Below, in pieces: positions 20,474 to 32,000 of a stretch of 64,000 nt of DNA; the stretch's first letter is position 1; every line of letters starts with the position of its first letter. The DNA comes from Chrysopilus asiliformis (Eukaryota; Arthropoda; Insecta; Diptera; Rhagionidae): assembly GCA_964034945.1 (NCBI GenBank), contig OZ035963.1:63393682-63457681 (forward strand), in the 5' to 3' direction. The notes under the pieces are model-generated. The model was not told the origin of the DNA, made no database searches, and worked only from the letters and a program-made list of their open reading frames with translations. The position numbers and the translations under genes are program-made.

Positions 20474-20999
20474 AAAGACTGTGTTTACATTGGAATTCAC
20501 TTTGAGGCGGCACGTCTTTCGTCATTTTTCTGCCGTGTGCACACGGTTCGCTTCATCTGGATTCACTAAACCAGGGCACCAATCATGTATTCCGACGCGT
20601 CTCTGTCTTTCGACTTCGACGCAGCTTTTAACCCTTGACTTCGCCATATCTGCAGCTTGAAATTTCACGGAATCGTCACTATGAATCAAAACGTGATTCT
20701 GACTGTCACTCCAGGAAATTTGAAGCTGCTGATATGGCGAAGACAAGAGTTAAAAGCTGCGTCCAAGTCGAAAGACAGAGACGCGTCGGAATACATGATT
20801 GGTGCCCAGTTTCATCAACAAAACTAAAGACACAGGTTTCAACGATCAGACTCAAAAACCGGTTTGCGACTGAAAATTTTAAGTGAATCTAAACTTCGTT
20901 CGCTTTTTTTGTTTTCCCTCCCCACTGCGTCCCTCACCCTCACTTGGCCGGAGCGAAAGACGTGTCGCCTCAAAGTGAATCCCAATGTAAACACAGTCA
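20474..20999. repeat. Foldback element with family B hairpin (copy 2) inside
   Basis: Outer arms 20474-20520 and 20955-20999 share GACTGTGTTTACATTGGAAT and inverted CGAAAGACGTG.CGCCTCA. Family B copy 2 occupies 20574-20807 in its loop. The structure is a hairpin inside a hairpin. Confidence 0.75.
20574..20807. repeat. Hairpin MITE family B, copy 2
   Basis: Ends GGGCACCAATCATGTATTCC and inverse, as in copy 1 at 15296. Confidence 0.85.
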
Positions 21000-21109
21000 A
21001 TAACCTCTTGAACAATGCTGTCTCCACGAGACACTTTAATGCCAAAACATGTGCGAAATTGGCGGAATTTTTGTCTAATCAAGACGAGTTATTAATTTTC
21101 AGTTAGGAA

Positions 21110-23000
21110 AAAACAAAAGACAAGATTTTATGAATACAAATTACTTTATAAATTTAATATTTTTCTTGTTTGGAAAAAAAAACCCGAGTTTTGGCTATTA
21201 ATTAATTCATATTGCAAAAAATGAATCCTTGCTTCATCATCAATTATTTGTTTTAATTTCCATTTATTTAAAATTTACTCTCTTTTTGTTTTCACTATAT
21301 TATTTTTTTCTTTTAAATATAATATTTATATATATAAAAAAAAATATTATAATATAAAATAATAATAGTATTGATTAATTTAAAAAATAAAAACTGTAAC
21401 TAGATTTTATTTCCTATTTACACACAATAAACTTCATTATAAATCAGGACAGAGAAATTAATATTTAAAAAAAAAAATTTCTTATCATCATCATTTCTTA
21501 AATCGATTTAAATCTTAAACAAAAATAATATTAATAAACAGAAATAAAATAAAAACAATGGAAATATATATCTATTTAATTTGAATGAAGATAAATTCAA
21601 CAAAAATGTATATTATTTGCGTCTATCTTCATTTTTTGTTTGGTGCTCAAGTAGCAAAAGGAGTTGTAAAAAATGAGTTTTACGACCGTCAAAAGTCGAA
21701 TTAAAGTCGCGGCTAACACTTTACGACCTGTTTTGCGACTCGAGCGTGTAAATTGGTTTTTTATTTTTATCTGGATGAAAGAATGGTTGGTAAATTGTAA
21801 AAAAATATTTTATGTATTCATTCTACATAAATTGATCCGAGAATAATTTTTTTTTGAATGTAAACAGATTTGAATTTAATAGATTTTCATGAATAATTTC
21901 TTTTTTTTTACAACTTAATTGAATTTTTCATGTAATATTATTATAAATATTAATATTATTTTATGTGTTTACGGCGTGTGTTTATCTGTTTATGTTTATG
22001 TATTGATCTACCTAAATTTAATATTATTTAAATCATTATTTTGTCTATTAGAAAATATTTTTTTTTAATATTATCAATTTTTTTTATCATTTAAAAAAAA
22101 CCTTTTCTTATTTTGTTATCACAAACAAATTAAATATTCTTTCAATAATTATTATTTTTTGATTTTTTCTTTAAATTAATATAAAGAAGATGAACAGCTT
22201 CATATAATTATTAATTAATTAATAATTATTACTAATTATTAATAGTCTAAGGATAGTTATTTATTTATTTATATGTATATAAACTTAAGCGATATAAAAG
22301 AACTTTTTTTTATGTATTTTTTCATCCTCTTTATCTCCTTTTAATCATATATTTTTTTTATATATGTATATTTGAAATGTAGAAACTAACGTTGATTGTG
22401 GCCATTAATTAAATTGCGTTCAATTGAGAACATTCCAATTTTTCAACAAACTTTTATTCACATCACCGTAATCCTTGATTTTCAATCAAATTTTTCGGTA
22501 ATTTCCTTGATTAAAAATTATTTATTTTTTGGTACTTTTCAGAAGAAAAACTCAACTTCATTTATTTATATTCAGCTGTTCAGCAATTCAGCATTTCTTT
22601 GTGGCATGTTCCGTTCGACACACTATAATCCTTTAGTGATTTTATTGCAAGGACACAACATTTTGTTTTTTGTTTAGTTTTTCAGAACGAACGTTTGTTT
22701 GTTTTTCATTAAGTTTAGTTTAGTTTGCTATCATTATTATTTAAAAATGTCTATTTATTTATTGATTTGTTTTAAATTTAAATCGTCGGTGGTTTGTTTC
22801 AATTAATTTCATCATTCAGTTTTTCTTGTTTATTGACACACTTTTTGTTTTGTCTCATTTTGACTGTTTCAGTGACAGTGAGATAAAATAACACATGATC
22901 GAATTTTTCTCACAATCAAATTATTTTTTTTCTCGACTTATTCTCAACGTTTGATTGAATTTGACTTTATTGAAGTTTTGTTGGTTTTATGGATTTTATT
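21110..23000 (-). other. AT-rich DNA downstream of the fs(1)h stop, likely 3' UTR in part
   Basis: No transposon was recognised across about 1.9 kb, unlike the flanking DNA. It lies directly after the fs(1)h stop codon on the minus strand. A minus-strand AATAAA is at 22966-22971 (TTTATT on plus), with others further down, so 3' UTR length cannot be fixed from sequence alone. Confidence 0.4.
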
Positions 23001-23066
23001 TTATAGCGTTTCCTCGAATGCTGCCATTAAATCACTCTGCATATTCATGTCTATTTGGCCAGCCAT
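23001..23066 (-). CDS. fs(1)h: fs(1)h last coding exon
   Basis: 22 codons including TAA at 23003-23001. The acceptor is TACGACAG. It encodes [20 protein letters not shown] and a final Leu, the highly conserved end of long BET isoforms that contacts cyclin T/CDK9. It is only 66 nt and 4.5 kb from the previous exon, and was found by motif and phase. Confidence 0.95.
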   Translation of the reverse strand: MAGQIDMNMQSDLMAAFEETL

Positions 23067-26000
23067 CTGTCGTATTCGTAATCATACAATTGATTGTTGA
23101 ATTTTAAAGCAAAAAACACAAAATGTAGATAAATAATGAAAAATAAATAAATCAAACAAGAAAACAATGAGAAAAGTAAAAATTATTAAAAGTATCCTAA
23201 ATCGGTATACGAAAGTTTTACATCAAAATGATTGCAATTATTGTTATTGGAAGTAGTTTTCAAGAATAAACGTAGGTACAAACAAAAGGTGGTCCATAAA
23301 ATACGTCACGCGGATCTCTTGCTCCCACCCCATCGTTACATTTTTTTTGTGAAATTTCTTGGGATTTCAAAAAGCCCGTTCGCTAAGGTGACCATCGATG
23401 GCCAAAACCGAATACAAACTGCCGCAAAAAAAGAAGTTTGGACTGAAATTGCATATTTTAAGAGGTAAATTTCTCCTTTCATGTGACGCACTTTTACCTT
23501 ATGGAAAATTTTTCCTATCACTGGAAAAAAAACGTCGTACATGAACATAAATCGAAGCACAGATTTATAAAGTCATTCATATGCCGCAGGCGAAACATTT
23601 TTAAAGCAAATATAATTGTAAAAAATGGCGCTGGACTGTTCTGCGGGGAGCTCGGAGTGGAGCGATCGTTCAAATTAGACAACCATGCTACGGTCTTTCA
23701 AGCCGAAGTAATGGCAATCAAAAAAGCGAGTCTGCTTCGGTTGGACCTTGCAGTGACTGAAAAGGATATCTGCATCTGCTCAGACAGTCAAGCAGCCATC
23801 AAAGCGATTTCTTCACACACTGCCAAATCTAAGCTTCTGCGGTCATGTAAGGAAGACCTAAAGAGACTCTCCGAAACCAAGCACCTTAAAATGGTTTGGG
23901 TTCCTGGGCATAGTAATATTCCTGGAAATGAGAAGGCAGATGAACTTGCTCGTAAGGGTACATGTGTGGACAGTCAACCCATTTCTGTTGGGTTTCCGAT
24001 TCAAACCCTCAAACTGCAACTTAAGCAGTGGGCGGATCAGGAGAACCAACAACTTTGGTCCATGTGTCAGATCGGCACTGCAACAAAGGAATTATGGGGT
24101 GGCGTAAATGCAAACCTTACCAAAAGCCTCTTAAATCTGGAACGGAATCCCCTTCGTCTAACGACTTGGATTCTAACTGGGCACTCCCTCCTGAAGGATC
24201 ACGCTTTCAAGATGAGGCTGGTGGATAATCCACAATGCAGGGGCTGCGGAGAAGAGCAGGAAACGGTGGAGCATTTCTTGTGTCACTGTCCAGCCTTAAC
24301 CCGTACTCGCGTCAAATGCTTCGGCTATCCCTTTCTACAGGAACTCCATGAGGCAGGAACTTAGGGCTTGGGAGCCGATTCCGAAATATATAGCACTGTC
24401 GGGATGGCTAAACAACCGTACTTGAGCTCAATCTGCTCCAGCGAGAGACATCGGAGGTGTACAATGGGCCAAACTTGAGGCCTAAATAGGACGGATGAAA
24501 AATTGCTCGTGTTCAGATTGAGACTATTTAAACCAGTAGCTGTGAGTAATCAGACTGGCGTGAAACATTTGGGAAAGGGAACATTTCTAAAGAATTGCAA
24601 GTAATACGTGGCTGGCTTTTGCTCTGCGACGTGTTGCATCGACGATGACCGAAACAATAATGACAATGGAACACATTCAGTGTGGCAGCCAACCAATCAG
24701 AGCACGACAGGCCGAACTCTGAGAACGGAGATTTTACACGCCATCCAGACCTGCCGGAAACTTGTCCTATTTGCGCTTCGTCAAACGGGTTGATCCATGC
24801 CCTCGCCTTGTTTGCTTCGTTCTTCAAAAGAATATCTATGTGTGTGTATGTCCCCTAGGAAAATGTCCCTCATTCGCAAGTGAGTCTGTCCACACTTGTT
24901 TATGTGTGCGTTTCCTCAAAGATGCGCCGAGGTTTCGAGCGGCGCATTTCCCCAGTCGTCTCCGATTACCTCTGGCCAGAAAAACTGGAGTAAATCTACC
25001 CGTTTGAGGACAAGTGGGAAACCGGTCATTGACAGAACTGTTAACAGAAATGTCATTAGAAAATTTTGTTGTGACGTAGTGGGTTGATTCTGGCATAACG
25101 TTTCAGTTTCAGAAATGCGTTGAACCGTAAACAACTGAGAGTAGTAAATATGACGATCTCAGTGATTTCAATTTTTTCTTTAAACTTTCCGCACTAAAAT
25201 GAAATTCGGCCTCCAGCTGCTCCTACGATGCCTTTTTCAAATAATTTCTTTGTAAAAATTACTTTTAAACAGCCTTCGTTTATAGAACGGAGCGTCTCTG
25301 CACGTGAAAAATTACAATCCGCCATCTTAAATTCCATTTCTGTTAGCAAAGATGTCAGCAAAAATTGTCTGACTTTTCTGTCGTAACAGCTGCCATTTCA
25401 ATCTTCACCAGGCGAAGAGATAGATAGAGAGATAGATTGTGTGTGTAGAGCTGATATACTCAGCCCATAAGCACTTAGAAGACCAACAGTTGGGTCCATT
25501 GTGCGTATATGGTGAAAGGAACTGGCTCCTTCTAGTTTATTCAAACATGAATCTTTTGGATCCACTAATGAATCTATGAATACTATTCGGAGGGATCTTA
25601 CCGATGTCCAATGGATTTTAGAAACGACTGCCTAAAGTGTTTAGTCTGCGGTGCTGGAAGAAGGGACACAAGCAAAGAAAGTGTTCTGCAGTTTCTTCCT
25701 CTGCGTCGCATAGGTTGCATGAGGGATCGCTCGAAAGCCTGATGTTGTAAAGGTGGTAGTTGAATTTACAGTGGCCTGTTAGTACACTGACCAGCGGTCG
25801 TATACCAGTCCTCCCCAGACCTAGTACTTTTTTGGCCATGGTTGGATTAGGTGCACAGCCAAACTTTTTAGTTTGACTACCAACGGATTCATTTGCCCAC
25901 CTCGTTACGTGTTGCTGTCTGCTGAAAATATGTACCATTGCTTTTATTGTTGCTACAGAGATTAGCAGTGATATCAGCCCCTTGTCTTGCTAATTTATCT

Positions 26001-29000
26001 GCTTCTTCATTACCTTGGATGTTGCTGTGTCCTGGGACCCATATGAGGGATACAGTATTGTTACATGAAATCCTTTGTAGGTTTAGGAAGCATTCTTCCA
26101 CAAGTTTTGATTTCATCTCTACGGAATTCAGCGCCATTAATGCCGCTTGACTGTCAGAGAATATGTTGATCTCTTCGTCTATAGGATTTTTATTTCGAAT
26201 TAGCATTGCACAAGTGGAAATTGCTACTATTTCTGCTTGAAACACAGTAACATTTTTCCCCAGAGGGATAGTTTCAGTAATATTATCGTCTGCGGGTCTA
26301 GGATGAAAAACACCGGCACCCGCCACATCGTTCCTGAGCGATCCATCAGTCAACCAGCAGTTGTTTGTGGGAGGAATCATCTGATTGTTCCGATTCCATT
26401 CCTCTCTGGTGGGAAAAATCTGCCTCTGGTATCTTCTTCGTTAGGTCATTCCAGATAGACATATGTGATTTATTGCAGTTGCTGGGATTCCTTTGACCAG
26501 TTATGCTGAGTCTAAAAGCACAGAGCACAGCTTGTTCCTTGATGAATAAATCCAATGGTAGTAAGTTTAAAATAACCTCCAACGCAGCTGTTGGGCACGA
26601 TCTCATCGCACCAGTAATGCTAATACACGCAAGTCTTTGGGGTTTATTGAGCTTGTTTTTGACAGAAGAGAGAGTTGTTCTTTTCCACCAGATTATAGAA
26701 CCATAGGATACCATTGGTCTGATTACAGCTGTGTATAACCCGAGCACGATCTTTGGAGTTAATCCCCAGGTACTGGATACGGCTTTTTTGCATTGTAAGG
26801 CGAAACATCAGACGTAACAGCGACAGTGACGGGATTCATGGCTGGTGAGGATTACTAGTTAGTTTTGAGGATGATTTTCCTATCAGCAGTCCCACTTCCT
26901 CACCTTGCCCTATTGTTGCCAGTTTCTGTCCTATTTAGGCGGACTACTTCAACCAATGTGAACAGGCTCTTTATGATCGCTTGGCAAAATTTGTATCGAA
27001 AATCTTTTACACGGCCCTCGTAAGTTTACACGACGATTTTGGTATGCCAACAACTTCGTACAATAACGCAAACGTAAAATACGAAGATTTTGAGAAATTG
27101 TGAAATTCAGCTGCAATAATAAGTTCCATTTGTTCCCATATTTTAATCAATATCATTTTTTCACAGATTCTCGGCATTTTCAACTTTTAGTTTTGTGGCT
27201 GCTGAGAGAAGACTATTCGGTAGTATTCGATTTAGACAAATTGTTTGCAAAATGATCGATTGACACAAATTATTTGAAAACTGCGGTGCGTTCATCAAAC
27301 ACCCAGTGCGTATTTTCGTAAAAATACTCGAATTCGTCATAGGAAATTTTATCTGGTTACATGAATATCCATAGTGATTGACGACTTCAATGGTAAAATT
27401 CCGCTTAGTACTGATAAAACAGTCCCACAATGTAAGCATGCCATCAAAAATTTTCTTGAACGCAACAACTAGAGTCGCAAAAAACTGTTCGCACCGATTT
27501 TGGTAAAAACTAAATTTAAAAAAAAAGATAACTTCATATTTTACTCACCGCTTCACGCCGTCTTCGTTCCTGTTCCATTCGTCTGAGCTCCGCGCGTTTG
27601 GCCGCTGAACGATCCTGTGTTATGGTTGGAGTTCCAGGCGATCCACTGCCTTGTGGCGATGCTTTTATATCCTCAACTCGACTGGGTGGCGCCTGGTCGT
27701 GAACATTACTTTTTCTACAACGGGGAAAAGAATTTGAAATTTTTATTTTGCAATAGAAAGTGTGGAAATAAAAAATTTAAAAACAAGCCGGAACAAAATG
27801 TTCCGACAAAATAGCAAGACATCGAATCGGCAAAATTTTTTGTCTAGTCGAGACGCCGCGTTACATGAAAAAATTTTACTTGTGGATAATACGGAGAACC
27901 CTCCAGTGGTGAACTTTTTGGAAAGTCCATACCGCCAACAGGTTGTGAGTAATAACCATATATGGCATACCGAATGCGTTGAGTTTCGCATTGCGCGATT
28001 TTTAAACACAAAATCAAACAGCGTTCCACAAAAAAAAAATTATTTTCACAATCTTTATTTGCTTTTCATTCATTAGTTTGATTGTGCAAATTCCTTGTGG
28101 AAAGAAAACTTCTACACTTGTTTGATTGTCTTTAAAAACCGTGAAGTACAACGCAAGGCATTTGGTGTTTACATACACAATCAATGTAAAAACCCCAACT
28201 CACCTTCCATTGTCCATTTCCTGATGTTTCTGCTTCTGTTGCTCCTGTTGTCGCTTCTCGGCGGCCTCCTTTTGACTCCTCTTCAGCTCCTGCTGTTCAA
28301 GCAGCTTCTGCCTGTCCATCTTCTCTTTGGCCTTGTTTCGGAACTGCTGAAACGAATCCATCGCCGGCTTCGGTTTATTGGACGTGGGAGTATTTTGCGG
28401 AGAGCCGGCCGATGCCAAAGACGACCACGAGCTAGCGTTCTTTAAATTTTGCTCATGCGCTGATTTGAAGGCCTGCACGAAACTAGCATTGCCCATTTTA
28501 AGCTCGGGCGGTGTCATCTTTTTATCCGGTGGACTCGGCATCATCAGCTCAATTGGTTTCGGTGTAATGAGGCATTTCTCTTTCTCCTTCATAAGACCCG
28601 GTATCGAATGCAAAGCGGCCTGCGGAGGCATCACCCCCGCACCCATGATTCCATCGTTTCGACCCATGTTTGGCATTTGATCGAATATCGATGACATCGA
28701 AGTCGGTGGAATGCCCATCACCAGACCATTACCATTTGGCGGAATTCCATCTAAAATCCCGTTCGCCGTCGCCAGATCCATGCCACCGAATCCGTTATTA
28801 TGCAGCCCATGCGCTGCTGCCATAGAGAAATGATTATTTAATCCATCTAAGCCAAGTTGGTGCATCAAAGACAAGTGATTACCATTCATTGCGGCCTCTT
28901 GTTTCGTAATCAGTGACGCCATATCCGACATGAGATCCATGTGTTGCGACTGTAACGCCGCCATGTTATTCCGCCCAGCCGCCGCTACTGCGGCCGCCGC

Positions 29001-32000
29001 CGCTTGCATGTTGCTCAGCTCTTGCTTGATCGTAATGCTAGCGGCGGTACCGAGCATCGGCTGCTCGAGCGAGGCGAGTGACTGTTCGACAGGATCGTCG
29101 TACTGCTGCTGCTGCATCTGAGCCTTGTTCAGGCCTATCGTCATCGGCAGCATTGACGGTGGCGGCACTGGTCCCACCGGCCCACCCATCGACAAATCAC
29201 TGCCGACGATGCTACTACCTACTCCTGGTCCACCGGAACTGCTGTTGCTGTCGTGCTGCAGCAGCGGTGGGCCAGGGGGCAGTTTCGACATCAGTTTGGT
29301 GGATATTCGTATCGATCCAACGGTGCCGCCCAATCCCGGGCCACTCGACGTGCTCATCGACGCGGGCTGTTGGCTATCCATGCGGTTTGAAGATGGCCCG
29401 AGATCCGACATTGCTTGACCGCCCCCGCCAGACAGAAGGGAACTCGTCGAACTGGGCGCCGATGTTGTCACCGCGTTGGATCCGGAACCTCCCGAACCAT
29501 GAGTCTGTCCACCTGGCAGTCGTGCATTCGACGGATGCTCCAAATGTTTCTGATGCTGCTGGGCGGCGAGCTGCTGGTGAGAAGATGAGGTCGTCGTCGA
29601 TGAGGACGACGAGGACGATGTCGGTGATGGATTTGGTAACGGGATCGTTTGATTTGTTATATTACTAGTATTGTTATTTGAGATATTGCCTAATTTATTG
29701 TTATTTTGTATTATGGATGCTGACGTTATTGATGATGTGGACGTTGTGGAAGTAATTGGTATCGAAACTAATCATCGAACGAATTCAATGGAAATTAAGA
29801 ATTTTAAATAATTAATATTTTTTATGCTCTGTTAGGGAAATATATTTTGAAGAAAATTACTTAATGAATTATTCGGCTTCGTACCAGATGAGACTGATGA
29901 TTGTTGTTGCTGCTGTTGTTGTTGTGATGTTATTGGGGCTGTTGTTGTGGTCGTTGTTGGGGGTGCCTGTTAAAAATTGTAATGAAATTAGTAAATTTTC
30001 AACGATTCCAAAGAATATATACAATTTTTGCAATATCAGATAAGGTGACCAGATTTCTGAAGTCAGAATGCGGGGCGCAACAAAGAAATGGCTACCTTTT
30101 GGAGAATAACGATAAAAAAAATTCGCCGCAGACACTTTTTTTTTAAAAATGTGACGTAGGCAAAAGTTCTCAGACCGATTCTAACGTTTGTTTTGTTGGT
30201 GGCTATCTGTGTATAGTTTCATACAAAAATTCCCTGAAAGTCAATCAACTTTTACTCCAGTAATAAGGCTTAACAGACAATAAAAAAAAACGAAATTGGC
30301 TTCAAATTTTTTGAACCCAGTAGGATTTGGTGAAAAAAGTTTTCACTTGCTTGAAGTATAGATCGTGAAGAGTTATGTTGTAAAATTTAAACCCAATCGG
30401 TCGAGGGCTGTTAAAGCTAGAGTTTTTTAAAGATTGTGAGAAGTAATTTTTTTCTCTCGAAAACGGCTTTAAAGATTTTCTTGAAATTTGGCTAGATCCT
30501 ATCGTCGGAAAAATTAGTTAAAGTCGTGTAAGGATACCGTAATTATCTCTTTTCTCCCGGAAAATTGACATAAGGAAGATGATGGTTAGTTTGATAGGAG
30601 GGGGGCTCACAAGGGGACCCCACGCACGTAGGCCTCAAGTTGGGCCCATTGTACACCTCCGATGTCCCTCGCTGGAGCAGATTGAGCTTAAGTACGGTTG
30701 TTTAGCCATCGCGCCAGTGAAGGAAGATGATAGTCAGTTAAATATACGAAAAATAAAACAAGAATTAACTGCTGAAAAGATTTTCTTCTGGGAAAATCTA
30801 CTTTTAACACTCTAACTGCCACGTCAGTCAAAAAGACCTGACACCTAACTGTACACAACGGCCACAATGAAAATTATTAAAGTGTTCGCTGCAACCGCAA
30901 CGATTTTTTGTAGTTGTACACCTTTTTATGGTAATAAAATAACATTTAGGTATAATTTTTTTTCTCTTAGTGCCTTTTTGACTGACAACTAAATATTCGA
31001 AAAAGGCTTAAAACTGTCGTGGCAGTTAGAGTGTTAAATACCACCAACATTTAATTTGCTTATCAAAAATTTTATTTCAATTCTCAAAATACCATAGGTT
31101 AGGTTAAGGAAACCGCGCGCGCCCAGGCGTGAGCACAGCCATAAACAAATTATAAGAAAAATGTTTTTTTTCTAACAACTCGAAACTTGAAAAATAATCC
31201 CCCAAAGCAGCAGATATGCATGCGGTCGGCATAAGAATTCAACGAGAATAAAACTTAGTTTTAACAAAGGGCGAACGTAAGCAGCGACATGTATAGGCGA
31301 TCACCACGGCTGCTCGTGTGTACTGCCGCTCTTACGTCACGATGGGGGATTATTTTGAACTTCGGTTTTGCACTAATTTGAGTTGTTGGAAAAAAATGAT
31401 CTCTATAATACATCATTTTTGGCACAGCGCTACTCTCGGAGGCATACAGGCCCATTTAATACCCTAAATCTAATTTCATTTGTAAGATGTATACTTACAG
31501 AACTTGAAGGTGAATTCGATCCTTTCGACTTTTTCTTTCTAGGCGGTCTTCCAATACCTGTGATCAAAAATCAATAGAAAAAAATATTATTTAACAATTT
31601 CGGATCAAAAAACAGACTTAAAATATACACATAAAAACATAATAAATACCTTTCAATAAATTTATCTTCTCTGAATGAAACAATAACACACAGCACAGTA
31701 TTGAAAAAGTTGTGAAATACAGTGGAAATTCATTATAATGACATTGAAAAATTGAGTTTTAGTTATAGACGACGAACGTGCTGTGCTGCTAATTGAGAAC
31801 TTCTTTGAAATTCAATTACGTTTTTTCCATTTATACTGTCTAAAACTCCGGATTACAACTTGTAAATATTTTTTAAATTTCGCATGGATAAATGGATTCA
31901 TTAGGCAAAAAAACGCCCAACTTGACAGCCGAGACTGTGATTCGCTAACATTCGCTGAGAATGTAGAGTTAGCATAAAAGCTATTGCGTCGCTTTGCAGG

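Larger units (their letters stand above)
23067..27548 (-). other. fs(1)h: fs(1)h last intron, 4.5 kb, with two non-LTR remnants
   Basis: It carries one RNase H fragment in sense to plus (23621-24500), one in minus (25420-26800), and the repeat at 24520-25090. The rest (26.8-27.5 kb) shows no recognised gene. Confidence 0.8.
29967..31498 (-). other. fs(1)h: fs(1)h intron with non-LTR ends and a TTAA MITE
   Basis: Holds elements at 30590-30717, 30808-31033 and 31094-31460. Nothing else coding is recognised. Confidence 0.75.

Noticed and set aside
23483..23620. N-terminal part of the 293-codon frame as part of the retrotransposon ORF
   Set aside because: No RT or RNase H similarity before about 23621; it lies in flanking DNA in frame by chance.
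27161..27439. 92-codon minus frame in the last fs(1)h intron
   Set aside because: No domain and no match to the adjacent retroelement; likely chance.
29078..29668. 196-codon plus frame opposite the large fs(1)h exon
   Set aside because: Shadow of the conserved minus-strand coding exon; no domain of its own.
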